In this document: positions 1 to 7,524 of the stretch, piece after piece
How positions within the stretch are numbered: position 1 is the stretch's first letter
How the letters are laid out: each line of letters starts with the position of its first letter
Source: Pontimonas sp.
GTDB taxonomy: Bacteria > Actinomycetota > Actinomycetes > Actinomycetales > Microbacteriaceae
Length of the DNA stretch: 15,980 nucleotides
Assembly (NCBI GenBank): GCA_017852615.1
Contig: JAFMKX010000023.1
Coordinates: 1-15,980 of the forward strand
Direction of reading: 5' to 3'
Notes under the pieces: model-generated
The model's database searches: none
What the model saw: only the letters and a program-made list of their open reading frames with translations
Told to the model about the DNA's origin: nothing
Program-made: the position numbers and the translations under genes

Positions 1-806
1 AAGACGAAGGCCACGGCGACAAAATATGTCGGTCGAAATGGCCGTGACGCGGCAAATAGCGGGATGAGTTCCCTCAACCGGATACGCGGTGCTTCGCGAG
101 GACTTTCTTTCCATAACTCCTGACTAATCCGTTGCCAGGTGCGATCTGAGAGAGTCCGAAGCTCCTCGAGCACGGGGAGAGCTTCCTGCGGGCGCGAGAG
201 TACTTTCTCCAGTTGGTCGAGCGCTTGCGAGGTGTGAGCGCGAGATTCAGAAAGCTGGGTGTCGACCTGGGCCATCAACGCTTGTTTCATAGAATCCACC
301 GCCTGCCGGTGGGTTGCGAGTTTTTCTTCACTGGAGAGAAGTTGTGACAGAGCCAGCGCGCGCTTCGTGGCGAAGCGGTCGTAGGCTTCTAAGCCATACG
401 CGGCAAAGGCATAACCCAGGTTGACCACCACAAGCGAGGTCAGTGCTCGCGTCAGAGCGGGAATCTCATCGGGTAGGTCGAAAAACTGCAGGCCTCCCAC
501 GAGGATCGCCCAACGAGCTAGAGCAGAGAGTGACCACGTGGTCACAACGGCCCAGAGTGCAACGTTTCGCTGTGTCCGAGAGCGAAGGATTGTCAGATGG
601 CCCATCCACAACATAAGACCCATCGCAACTTGGCCCGCTAGCCCGATGGATAGGACCTGGAGTGCTGAGTTGAGGGAGTCGAAGCTGGCCCCTTCGTTAA
701 AGACGAAGCCGAAAACCCAGAACGGTGTCCCAATGAGGAAAGCATCGAGCGACACGGCCCTTGGGCCAGTGATACTGCCCAGTATTTTGGACCACCGTGA
801 GCTCAC
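1..806 (-). CDS. Membrane protein with cytoplasmic coiled coil, probable sensor partner of the adjacent response regulator (C-terminus beyond window)
   Basis: The reading frame is open from a GTG at 806 to the left edge, giving 268 visible residues. Four hydrophobic segments are visible at about residues 21-37, 48-70, 82-105 and 118-140. A charged helical, coiled-coil-like stretch follows (about 143-235), and a further hydrophobic segment begins at about 258 (PTYFVAVAFVL). The start GTG overlaps the response-regulator stop as GTGA, so translation is probably coupled. This layout and the neighbour suggest a sensor-kinase-like partner. However, no H-box, N-box or G-box is visible in the part present, so kinase activity is inference only. 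A kinase ATPase domain, if it exists, would lie left of position 1. The alternative is a non-kinase membrane protein that shares the regulator's operon. Confidence 0.7.
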   Translation of the reverse strand, partial: MSSRWSKILGSITGPRAVSLDAFLIGTPFWVFGFVFNEGASFDSLNSALQVLSIGLAGQVAMGLMLWMGHLTILRSRTQRNVALWAVVTTWSLSALARWAILVGGLQFFDLPDEIPALTRALTSLVVVNLGYAFAAYGLEAYDRFATKRALALSQLLSSEEKLATHRQAVDSMKQALMAQVDTQLSESRAHTSQALDQLEKVLSRPQEALPVLEELRTLSDRTWQRISQELWKESPREAPRIRLRELIPLFAASRPFRPTYFVAVAFV

Positions 807-1432
807 TGTCTCGAACCGATGAGATCGAAGTAGTGGTGGATCAGGAGGGCACGAGCGTTCGCATTCGGGCCAGCTTCAATATCCAAACGCTTCAGCATGC
901 GATTGATGCTCTTGGCCACGGAATCTTCAGTGATGGTCAATTCTTCGGCAATGGCTTGATTGGACATTCCCTGAGCCAGGTAGCGAAGAACAATGATTTG
1001 GCGATCCGTCAGATTTGTCTGCGGAAGTTCCCCGCGGGAAGCCTGAGAAGCCCGGGTCATCGACAAATTCAGCGCATCGACCAACGCCGTGGTCGATTCC
1101 ACCTGCTGCTTGATGACATAGACCACACCAGCGGGCGCACTACCCAGCCCATCGGAATGCAAGCGAGGGTCCCCGTAAGCACTCAGAATCACTATGCCCA
1201 ACTGGGGAAGTGTGTTGCGCACGTGCTGGGCAACATCGAGACCCGTGGGACCCGGGCCAAAATCTAAATCGGTCATCAGGGCATCGGGTGTGAGGGAGGT
1301 CACCATCTCGATTGCCTCCGGAGCGCTGGAAGCACGACCCACTACGTGAACCCCGTGGGCCTGCAGGGAATCAGCCACACCAGACAGCGTTAACTTGTGG
1401 TCATCGGCCACGACCACACGAAGGTTACTCAC
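803..1432 (-). CDS. NarL/FixJ-family response regulator (REC + LuxR-type HTH)
   Basis: The 209-residue protein is a DNA-binding response regulator. Its N-terminal receiver domain (about 4-120) has the acidic pair D10-D11, a probable phosphoacceptor D55 (MTDLDFG), S84 at the conserved Thr/Ser position and K108. The C-terminal LuxR-type helix-turn-helix spans about 140-200, starting LTDRQIIVLRYLAQG and containing the recognition region SNQAIAEELTITEDSV. The GTG at 1432 is chosen over upstream ATGs because it directly precedes the first beta strand (NLRVVVADD) and has a GAAAGGGA Shine-Dalgarno at 1445-1452, although the 12-base spacing is long. The gene is divergent from purA and overlaps the next membrane-protein gene by four bases. 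Target genes cannot be read from the sequence. Confidence 0.93.
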   Translation of the reverse strand: MSNLRVVVADDHKLTLSGVADSLQAHGVHVVGRASSAPEAIEMVTSLTPDALMTDLDFGPGPTGLDVAQHVRNTLPQLGIVILSAYGDPRLHSDGLGSAPAGVVYVIKQQVESTTALVDALNLSMTRASQASRGELPQTNLTDRQIIVLRYLAQGMSNQAIAEELTITEDSVAKSINRMLKRLDIEAGPNANARALLIHHYFDLIGSRQ

Positions 1433-1497
1433 ACCAGAGAGTATTCCCTTTCTTGAGCCTTGCTCCAAGTTCATCTGCCGCACGTTCGTGGTTTCGC

Positions 1498-1504
1498 TAG
1501 ACTA
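1498..1504. promoter_or_regulatory. Candidate overlapping divergent -10 elements between the response regulator and purA
   Basis: TAGACT (1498-1503) reads toward purA, and on the other strand TAGTCT (1504-1499) reads toward the response regulator. Both fit the TAnnnT pattern of actinobacterial housekeeping -10 elements. No convincing -35 was found for either. The purA leader would be about 30 bases and would include its Shine-Dalgarno. The assignment is inference. Confidence 0.3.
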
Positions 1505-1526
1505 AACACCTAAGAACGGCTTGATC

Positions 1527-1532
1527 AAAGGA
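1527..1532 (+). promoter_or_regulatory. Shine-Dalgarno fixing the purA start
   Basis: AAAGGA ends six bases before the ATG at 1539. It supports that start over an in-frame TTG at 1521, which has no ribosome-binding site and would add six residues not expected in the family. Confidence 0.7.
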
Positions 1533-1538
1533 ATCCTG

Positions 1539-2825
1539 ATGCCCGCCGTGGTGATTGTTGGAGCCCAATGGGGCGATGAGGGCAAGGGTAAAGCAACAGA
1601 CCTCATTGCCGATCGCATTGACTATGTGGTCAAGTTCAACGGCGGTAATAATGCCGGCCACACCGTCGTTATTGGTGATGAAAAATACGCTCTGCATTTG
1701 CTTCCCTCGGGAATTCTGACACCGGGGGTCACACCAGTTATTTCCAACGGTGTCGTAATTGACCCAGAAGTTCTGATGGAAGAACTCGACGCACTCGATG
1801 CTCGAGGCATCGATGTCTCAAAGCTTGTTATTAGCTCTCACGCACACGTCATTACGCAGTACCACCGCACCTTGGATCGCGTCACCGAAAGGTTCCTCGG
1901 CAAGCGCCAGATCGGAACGACCGGGCGCGGAATTGGACCGACCTACGCGGACAAGATCAACCGAGTGGGTATTCGCATTCAGGACATTTTTGACGAAGGA
2001 ATTTTGCGCCAGAAAGTAGAGGGCGCTCTCGAGCAAAAGAACCACCTCTTGGTCAAGATTTACAACCGTCGAGCAATCGAAGTGGACGAAGTGGTCACGG
2101 AGCTACTTTCCTATGCCGATCGCCTGCGCCCCATGGTGCACGACACCGCGCTTCTTCTTCACCAAGCCCTGGAAGACGACAAAGTCGTGCTCTTTGAGGG
2201 CGGTCAAGCGACCATGCTCGATGTGGATCACGGAACCTACCCATTTGTGACGTCATCTAATGCCACCTCGGGTGGTGCGGCGACAGGATCGGGTATTGCT
2301 CCCTGGCGGCTATCCAGAGTCATTGGCATTATCAAGGCGTACACCACCAGAGTGGGCTCAGGACCTTTCCCGACCGAGCTTGAGGATGAGTCCGGTGAGT
2401 GGCTGCGCCAACGCGGGAGCGAATTTGGCACCACCACGGGCAGGCCCCGCCGGACGGGTTGGTATGACGCCCCTATTGCTCGCTACTCGGCACGAATTAA
2501 CGGTGTCACTGACTTTGTCTTGACCAAGCTTGATGTCCTCACGGGTCTAGAGAAGATTCCGGTCTGTGTGGCCTATGAGGTCGAGGGCCAGCGAGTGGAA
2601 GAGATTCCCTGGTCGCAATCTGATTTCCACCACGCCAAGCCAGTGTATGAGTACTTCCCCGGGTGGGAAGAAGACATCTCCGGTGCGCGTAGCTTCGAGG
2701 ATCTTCCCGACAAAGCACAAAGTTATGTTCTGGCTCTCGAGGCTATGAGTGGGGCGCGAATGTCAGCCATTGGGGTGGGTCCCTCTCGCGATGCCATTAT
2801 TCAACGCCATTCCTTATTGGACTAG
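1539..2825 (+). CDS. purA: Adenylosuccinate synthetase
   Basis: PurA condenses IMP and aspartate using GTP to form adenylosuccinate, the first committed step from IMP to AMP, in the cytoplasm. The protein is 428 residues, the usual family length. The N-terminal signature GAQWGDEGKGK (8-18) carries the catalytic D13, and GGNNAGHT (35-42) carries H41; both match E. coli numbering. The IMP-binding segment TTGRGIGPTYADK follows in the middle of the protein, and the C-terminal TKLDVLTGLE block contributes to guanine recognition. The gene is transcribed alone or with the chorismate mutase gene 32 bases downstream, and diverges from the response regulator. No key residue appears to be missing. PurB, needed for the next step, is not in the window. 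Confidence 0.98.
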   Translation: MPAVVIVGAQWGDEGKGKATDLIADRIDYVVKFNGGNNAGHTVVIGDEKYALHLLPSGILTPGVTPVISNGVVIDPEVLMEELDALDARGIDVSKLVISSHAHVITQYHRTLDRVTERFLGKRQIGTTGRGIGPTYADKINRVGIRIQDIFDEGILRQKVEGALEQKNHLLVKIYNRRAIEVDEVVTELLSYADRLRPMVHDTALLLHQALEDDKVVLFEGGQATMLDVDHGTYPFVTSSNATSGGAATGSGIAPWRLSRVIGIIKAYTTRVGSGPFPTELEDESGEWLRQRGSEFGTTTGRPRRTGWYDAPIARYSARINGVTDFVLTKLDVLTGLEKIPVCVAYEVEGQRVEEIPWSQSDFHHAKPVYEYFPGWEEDISGARSFEDLPDKAQSYVLALEAMSGARMSAIGVGPSRDAIIQRHSLLD

Positions 2826-2844
2826 GCACGGGCCCCTGCCCTAG
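2822..2844 (+). terminator. Weak hairpin immediately after the purA stop
   Basis: CTAGGCA pairs with TGCC-TAG across an eight-base GC loop, with one bulged C; the purA stop codon lies in the left arm. No T-run follows, so it may only weaken read-through or protect a 3' end. Low confidence. Confidence 0.25.
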
Positions 2845-2845
2845 G

Positions 2846-2851
2846 TAAAGT
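2846..2851 (+). promoter_or_regulatory. Candidate -10 for a leaderless chorismate mutase transcript
   Basis: TAAAGT ends exactly six bases before the ATG at 2858, and no Shine-Dalgarno is present. This is the same spacing seen at four other genes in the window. Confidence 0.4.
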
Positions 2852-2857
2852 CGTAGC

Positions 2858-3154
2858 ATGGACGCCACACCTCCCGCTGAATTAGTCGAGTTGCGCAACA
2901 GCATCGACAACATTGACGCGGCTTTGGTGCACCTTCTGGCCGAGCGTTTCAAGACCACTCAGAAGGTGGGGCGGCTCAAAGCGGACTTAGCCATGCCCCC
3001 GTCGGATCCGCAGCGCGAAGCGCTGCAGCTGGCGCGTTTGCGTGAACTAGCTCAGGCGGCCGATCTGGACCCGGGTTTTGCCGAAAAATTCTTGAGCTTC
3101 ATCCTCGCGGAGGTTATTCAACACCACGAAGAATTAGCTGCGGGCGATAGGTAG
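2858..3154 (+). CDS. Chorismate mutase, AroQ type (monofunctional)
   Basis: This 98-residue all-helical protein should convert chorismate to prephenate on the route to phenylalanine and tyrosine. It matches the AroQ fold as found in the N-terminal domain of E. coli PheA. R13, R30, K41, D50, R53 and E54 fall in the places of the E. coli active-site residues R11, R28, K39, D48, R51 and E52. The end of helix 3 (AEVIQHHEE) is in the expected position, but I could not assign the last ligands. It is a stand-alone mutase with no prephenate dehydratase domain. The ATG has no Shine-Dalgarno and may be read leaderless. The gene's 3' end overlaps the convergent YqaJ-type gene by 21 bases. Confidence 0.9.
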   Translation: MDATPPAELVELRNSIDNIDAALVHLLAERFKTTQKVGRLKADLAMPPSDPQREALQLARLRELAQAADLDPGFAEKFLSFILAEVIQHHEELAAGDR

Positions 3155-3727
3155 TTCTCGATAGATATTGTGAGCGACTTCGACGAGTCGCTCGATGAGA
3201 GCTTCATCTCGTTCCACCACCACAAACTTCGGGCCAGGCCAGCCCGGCACCATGTCCCCATTGTTGGTGGTGCGCAGCATCCACCCAAAGACGCACTGGG
3301 TTGCTCCTGTCACATAGAGCTGCCACTGAACTTGACGTTGATAGTGGCCGGGAACCCGGGACCATTCGCCCCAGTCGCGCCCGGTGGTCTTCACCTCGGC
3401 AATGAGGCCGTGGTCTGGCGAGAGCCCATCGGGTGTTGCCATCTGCCAACGCATTTCATCGGCATCTCGCGCAATCAGCCAGTCATTGGGTTCTAGGTCG
3501 AACTGAGTACCGAGTTTCTCCATCAGCGACTCTTCTTGTTCGCGCCCAAAACGCATGTAGTCGTTATCGGGAATGGGTCTAGGCCGAATTATTTGGTCCA
3601 CGACCGTTCGGAAACCATCCGGAGTGACTGCTTTCGAGACCGCGGTGGCGGTAACGCCTGTGGCCCTCACTTCCAACCATTTCTCGTAGTCGGAGGACGA
3701 AACAAGGAAGCGTGAAGAATCAATCAT
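3134..3727 (-). CDS. YqaJ-family (lambda-exonuclease-like) nuclease
   Basis: This 197-residue protein fits the YqaJ/viral-recombinase branch of the PD-(D/E)xK nucleases, whose phage members resect double-stranded DNA ends for recombination. Visible are the N-terminal R-x-x-GVTATAVSKA segment (21-33), FGREQEE with E63 (60-66), TPDG with D100 (98-101), the core AEVKTTG with E111 and K113 (110-116), and HYQRQVQWQLYVTG (from 128) matching the Q-x-x-x-Y helix. The ATG at 3727 gives the best N-terminus; a GTG at 3739 is possible, and neither has a clear ribosome-binding site. It lies 39 bases downstream of purL on the same strand and may be co-transcribed. No RecT-like annealing protein or other phage gene is nearby, so a housekeeping or domesticated role is inferred. 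Confidence 0.82.
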   Translation of the reverse strand: MIDSSRFLVSSSDYEKWLEVRATGVTATAVSKAVTPDGFRTVVDQIIRPRPIPDNDYMRFGREQEESLMEKLGTQFDLEPNDWLIARDADEMRWQMATPDGLSPDHGLIAEVKTTGRDWGEWSRVPGHYQRQVQWQLYVTGATQCVFGWMLRTTNNGDMVPGWPGPKFVVVERDEALIERLVEVAHNIYRELPIARS

Positions 3728-3766
3728 GGGCACTACCACCGTAGTGGGCGCAGCTGACGCGCCAAA

Positions 3767-6076
3767 TTAGGAGGCCAACTCCGCGGAATAACCCACGACC
3801 GGGCCCAACACGGCTGGGAGGGTGTCGCGCTGCAATTGAGCAAGCTCGCTCACGCTGAAAGAGAAGTAGTCCGCAATATCTAGTTGTTGTGACGTGAGGT
3901 CGGTCACTCCAATGCGCGTCACGGGAACGCCGCGACCATCGCAGAGGCCGCGGAACTTAACATCGTCTTCCCGAGCCACACTGACCACCATGCGGGCAAC
4001 AGTTTCCGAGAACAAAGCCTCGGTGATATCCAAGCCACCCTGTTCCATGATTTCTGATACCCATACACGGGCACCCACCCCGCGGCGCAGCACGGCCTCG
4101 ACCAGTGCCTGGATAAGTCCTCCCGCAGAGAGATCATGAGCACTGGTGACCAGTCCATCGCGGGCGGCCGCCACCATCAAGCTGGCGAGCGCTTTTTCTG
4201 CTGCAAGGTTGGGCTTGGGCGGCATACCGGCAACGTGCTGGTGAACTTCTGCTGCCCAAGCTGAGCCGTCCAACTCTGCGTGAGTGTCACCCAGGAGGTA
4301 AAGGTTTTCCCCATCGTCTTGCCACCCACTGGGCAGACGCCGCTCGACAGTGTCGATGACACCCAGCACAGCCACCACGGGGGTGGGATGAATGGGGGAG
4401 GTTCCTGTTTGGTTATACAAGCTGACATTGCCGCCGGTGACGGGAACCTCTAGCTCGAGGCAGGCATCGGCCAGACCACGAATGGATTCCACCAATTGCC
4501 ACATCACTTCGGGGTCTTCGGGGCTGCCAAAGTTCAAGCAATCGCTGACCGCCCGAGGCTCACTGCCGGTCGCTGCGACGTTGCGATACGCCTCCGACAG
4601 GGCTAACTGAGCCCCACGATAGGGGTCCAGCAGGCTGTATCGGTGATTGGCATCGGTCGCAATGGCGACACCAAGACCCGATGTTTCATCGACCCGGATC
4701 ATGCCTGCGTCATCAGGAAACGCCAATGCCGTATTACCCATGACGTAGCGGTCGTATTGGTTCGTAATCCATTCCGAGTTGGCCAGGTTGGCAGAAGCAA
4801 CCAGGGTGGCGACGTGAGAGCGCACTACGAGGGGATCTGATGATCGCTCTAGGGCCTGGGCGCTGTTTGCTTGGAGCCCATCAAGCCACGTGGGTCGGTG
4901 ATAAGGGCGCTCATACACGGGGGAATCAACAGCAACCGTGGCGGGGTCAACATCGACGATGGTGTCCCCCTTCCAGGTGATCACCAAGCGTTGGGTGTCG
5001 GTAACTTCACCCAAGACACTGGTTTCCACTTCCCACTTAGCCGTAATGGCCAGGAATTCATCCAGCTTGTCAGGAGCCACAATCGCCATCATGCGCTCTT
5101 GGCTTTCCGACATCAAAATTTCTTCTGCCGTGAGAGTGGGATCTCTCAGAAGTACGTTATCCAGGGTGATCGCCATACCCGTTTCACCGTTGGCAGCAAG
5201 TTCTGACGTCGCGCAACTAATGCCCGCAGCACCCAGGTCTTGAATTCCTTCGACGACGTTATGGGCAAAAAGCTCTAAACAGCATTCGATGAGAACCTTT
5301 TCCGCGAAAGGGTCCCCGACCTGAACGGAAGGACGTTTGGTTGGACCACCCTCGGCAAACGTTTCACTGGCCAAAATCGAGGCGCCACCGATGCCATCGC
5401 CACCGGTGCGGGCACCGAAGAGGACCACCTTATTACCGGCACCCTTTGCGCTGGCTAGGTGGATATCTTCGTGGCGCAAGACCCCAACAGCAAGCGCGTT
5501 CACGAGCGGATTGTTTTGATACACCGGGTCGAACCAGGTTTCTCCGCCGATGTTGGGTAGCCCCAAACAATTGCCATAAAAGCTAATTCCACTGACCACA
5601 CCCGGCAGAACGCGTTGTGTATCGGGGTGGTGGAGATCACCAAAGCGCAGGGCATCCATCACGGCAACGGGTCGGGCACCCATGGAAATAATGTCGCGGA
5701 CAATCCCGCCCACACCGGTAGCGGCACCTTGGAAGGGTTCTATGAAGCTGGGGTGGTTGTGGCTTTCGATCTTGAAGGTGACCGCCCAGCCTTCGCCGAT
5801 ATCGACCACTCCGGCGTTTTCTCCCATTCCCACCAGAAGGTGTTCCCGCATGGGCTCTGAGACCTTCTGGCCAAACTGACGAAGGTGAATCTTGGAAGAT
5901 TTGTAGGAGCAGTGCTCGCTCCACATCACCGAATACATTGCCAACTCACCGGAAGTGGGGCGTCGACCGAGCAACTCCCGGATTTGTTGGTATTCGTTTT
6001 CTTTGAGACCCAGTGCCTCAAAGGGTTGGACCTTCTCGGGTGTTTGTTCTGCGTGGGATACCGAATCGATGCTCAT
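3767..6076 (-). CDS. purL: Phosphoribosylformylglycinamidine synthase subunit PurL (small type)
   Basis: PurL is the ATP-dependent synthetase subunit that converts FGAR to FGAM using ammonia delivered by PurQ, in a complex with PurS. At 769 residues it is the short PurL of split systems, not the roughly 1300-residue fused enzyme. The N-terminal MWSEHCSYKSSK (51-62) contains the catalytic-type H55, and ESHNHPSFIEPFQGAATGVG (from 104) is the nucleotide and substrate-binding signature. The second half repeats the PurM-like fold and includes VTGGNVSLYNQ and SAHDLSAGGL. The ATG shares one base with the stop of the DUF3817 gene (TGATG), so translation is probably coupled. A strong hairpin lies in the message 43 bases before this start. 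Nothing appears truncated. Confidence 0.98.
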   Translation of the reverse strand: MSIDSVSHAEQTPEKVQPFEALGLKENEYQQIRELLGRRPTSGELAMYSVMWSEHCSYKSSKIHLRQFGQKVSEPMREHLLVGMGENAGVVDIGEGWAVTFKIESHNHPSFIEPFQGAATGVGGIVRDIISMGARPVAVMDALRFGDLHHPDTQRVLPGVVSGISFYGNCLGLPNIGGETWFDPVYQNNPLVNALAVGVLRHEDIHLASAKGAGNKVVLFGARTGGDGIGGASILASETFAEGGPTKRPSVQVGDPFAEKVLIECCLELFAHNVVEGIQDLGAAGISCATSELAANGETGMAITLDNVLLRDPTLTAEEILMSESQERMMAIVAPDKLDEFLAITAKWEVETSVLGEVTDTQRLVITWKGDTIVDVDPATVAVDSPVYERPYHRPTWLDGLQANSAQALERSSDPLVVRSHVATLVASANLANSEWITNQYDRYVMGNTALAFPDDAGMIRVDETSGLGVAIATDANHRYSLLDPYRGAQLALSEAYRNVAATGSEPRAVSDCLNFGSPEDPEVMWQLVESIRGLADACLELEVPVTGGNVSLYNQTGTSPIHPTPVVAVLGVIDTVERRLPSGWQDDGENLYLLGDTHAELDGSAWAAEVHQHVAGMPPKPNLAAEKALASLMVAAARDGLVTSAHDLSAGGLIQALVEAVLRRGVGARVWVSEIMEQGGLDITEALFSETVARMVVSVAREDDVKFRGLCDGRGVPVTRIGVTDLTSQQLDIADYFSFSVSELAQLQRDTLPAVLGPVVGYSAELAS

Positions 6077-6549
6077 CAGTTAGAGCCCCATTCCGTGGGA
6101 GGCCCAATACTCAACAGTGTTGTGATCACCACAGCCATGGTGATCACAATCGTGAGGAAGAACACGAGAGGTCGACGCAACCACCACCGGAGGAAGCGAT
6201 CGAGAATGCGGGCATCGCGGGGGTCGCCCGAGTCATCCAGGCGCCACTCGCCCTCTAGGTAACCTCGCTTTTCCAGCCAGCGATCAAAAGGGAAGGTCGC
6301 CCAGGGTGGGAGGGCCAGCACACAGGCCACCAGGATTCGCCCTACGGGCCACCTCAGGGTGAGACCCACCACAATCGAGGTCAGACCATAGACCAGGAAG
6401 ACAATTCCGTGGCTTAGTCCCGCGGCAAAAAACAGACCGCCTTCATAGCCAAATCCATACCGGGCAATCATCGCGGCCACTAAAAAGGTCCACGTGACCA
6501 TTTCAGCCAGGGACACCACGCGATAGAGCGCTGCCGGTGTTGTCGTCAT
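6076..6549 (-). CDS. DUF3817 membrane protein with extra C-terminal helix
   Basis: The first 95 or so residues match DUF3817, an actinobacterial membrane family of unknown function. An amphipathic start (YRVVSLAEMVTWTFLV, 9-24) is followed by the conserved SHGIVFLVY (46-54), two more hydrophobic helices up to about residue 82, and an FPFDRWLEKRGYL segment. A charged linker (100-126) then leads to a fourth hydrophobic helix (about 128-148) that is not part of the usual short domain. The gene is wedged between purQ and purL, overlapping purQ by four bases (ATGA) and purL by one. That makes constant stoichiometry with FGAM synthase likely, but it does not prove a purine function. Function unknown. 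Confidence 0.85.
   Translation of the reverse strand: MTTTPAALYRVVSLAEMVTWTFLVAAMIARYGFGYEGGLFFAAGLSHGIVFLVYGLTSIVVGLTLRWPVGRILVACVLALPPWATFPFDRWLEKRGYLEGEWRLDDSGDPRDARILDRFLRWWLRRPLVFFLTIVITMAVVITTLLSIGPPTEWGSN
6120..6149 (-). repeat. Perfect 12-bp inverted repeat inside the DUF3817 gene, upstream of purL
   Basis: TTGTGATCACCA and TGGTGATCACAA are exact reverse complements separated by six bases. Each arm contains the palindromic octamer GTGATCAC. In the mRNA it would form a 12-bp stem ending 43 bases before the purL ATG, with no T-run after it. It encodes part of the last membrane helix (IVITMAVVIT). Confidence 0.85.
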
Positions 6550-7241
6550 GCGCTCACCACCGAAGCGATAACGGATTCAAACATGGTCAGACCATCGATG
6601 CCTGCCTTCATGGCGAGGGAAGTATCAGGCCCGAACCCTGCTTCAACGGCGTGTTCCGGGTGAGGCATGAGACCCACGATGCGTCCCGTCTCATTGCGCA
6701 GGCCGGCAATATCGTGCAGGGAACCGTTGGGGTTGAGCTCGAGGTATCGGAAGGCCACCAGGTCTTCGCCTTCAATGCGCCGAAGGGTTTCATCGTCCGC
6801 GATAAAGCCACCCTCACCGTTTTTGAGTGGGATCGTGATTTCTTGACCCTGGGTGTATCCGGAGGTCCAACTGGTCTGCGTTGATTCCACGCGCAAGCGC
6901 TGGTCACGACACACAAAGTCACCGTGGTCATTTCTGATCAGACCGCCTGGTAGCAACCCCGATTCCACCAGGATTTGGAATCCATTACAGATTCCCAACA
7001 CCGGCATACCCTTATGGGCGGCATCAATGACTTCGGACATGATGGGCGAGTGAGCCGCGATGGCACCACAGCGCAAATAATCCCCATAGCTAAAGCCACC
7101 GGGTAAGACGAGGGCGTCAACACCGTGAAGGTCGTGTTCTCCATGCCAGAGCGCGACCGGTTCACCGCCAGCGAGGCGGATAGCCCGCATGGCATCGCGG
7201 TCATCGAGGGAACCGGGAAAAGTTATGACCCCGACTCTCAT
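6546..7241 (-). CDS. purQ: Phosphoribosylformylglycinamidine synthase subunit PurQ (glutaminase)
   Basis: PurQ is the class I glutamine amidotransferase subunit that hydrolyses glutamine and passes ammonia to PurL for FGAM synthesis. The 231-residue protein has the catalytic triad C85 (in VLGICNGFQIL), H194 and E196 (in MPHPEHA). It also has the early FPGSLDDRDA signature and the oxyanion-region LPGGFSYGDYLRCGAIAA (46-63). The length is usual for the stand-alone subunit. Its ATG overlaps the purS stop by four bases and has a strong GGAGGA Shine-Dalgarno within the end of purS. Its own 3' end overlaps the DUF3817 gene by four bases. All features indicate an intact, active enzyme. Confidence 0.98.
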   Translation of the reverse strand: MRVGVITFPGSLDDRDAMRAIRLAGGEPVALWHGEHDLHGVDALVLPGGFSYGDYLRCGAIAAHSPIMSEVIDAAHKGMPVLGICNGFQILVESGLLPGGLIRNDHGDFVCRDQRLRVESTQTSWTSGYTQGQEITIPLKNGEGGFIADDETLRRIEGEDLVAFRYLELNPNGSLHDIAGLRNETGRIVGLMPHPEHAVEAGFGPDTSLAMKAGIDGLTMFESVIASVVSA

Positions 7242-7495
7242 GCCGGGGATTCCTCCACACGGATTGCAACGACATCTTCGATAACACCATTCGACAGGAG
7301 ATCATCGGCCATGGTGCGTGCTTGCTCGAGGTGAGCGTCAGTGGCCTCACCCTCGACGTGGAGCTCGAAGCGTTTCCCTAGGCGCACGTGAGAAAAACTG
7401 TCGACACCGCTGCGGTGCAAAGAGCCAAGAACCGCTTTTCCCGCGGGATCCAAGAGCTCTCTCTTGGGCATGACCTCAACGACAATGATGGCCAT
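7238..7495 (-). CDS. purS: Phosphoribosylformylglycinamidine synthase subunit PurS
   Basis: PurS is the small subunit that bridges PurQ and PurL and helps form the ammonia channel in the split FGAM synthase. The 85-residue protein has the expected pattern: a beta strand (MAIIVVEVMPKRELLDPAGKA), the SLHRSGVDSFSHVRLGKRFEL core, and a C-terminal helix-strand unit rich in acidic residues. The ATG at 7495 is preceded by GGAG at 7504-7507 with eight-base spacing. It is the first gene of a tightly coupled purS-purQ-DUF3817-purL block. The gap to the upstream SGNH gene is only 44 bases and contains a small hairpin, so it may be transcribed from purD or partly from its own promoter. Confidence 0.95.
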   Translation of the reverse strand: MAIIVVEVMPKRELLDPAGKAVLGSLHRSGVDSFSHVRLGKRFELHVEGEATDAHLEQARTMADDLLSNGVIEDVVAIRVEESPA

Positions 7496-7524
7496 GAATC
7501 ACGCTCCGAAGTGCTGGCAGTGGG

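Noticed and set aside
421..1267. Plus-strand open frames opposite the response regulator and membrane-protein genes
   Set aside because: The minus-strand frames contain recognisable REC/HTH motifs and membrane helices. The plus frames have basic, low-complexity composition and no motif.
1521..1538. Upstream TTG start for purA
   Set aside because: It would add six residues before the conserved N-terminus and has no ribosome-binding site. The AAAGGA site fits the ATG at 1539.
1433..1538. Purine riboswitch or conserved PurR box upstream of purA
   Set aside because: The leader is too short for a purine riboswitch aptamer, and no paired recognisable PurR motif was seen. The other pur starts (10454-10493, 12605-12684, 14224-14309) also lack room for one.
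3747..3763. GGCGC/GCGCC hairpin after purL considered as a terminator
   Set aside because: The stem is only five bases and no T-run follows in the direction of transcription. It may be chance.
5885..6262. Plus-strand open frame across the purL and DUF3817 junction
   Set aside because: It is a shadow of two overlapping real genes, with no motif or ribosome-binding site.
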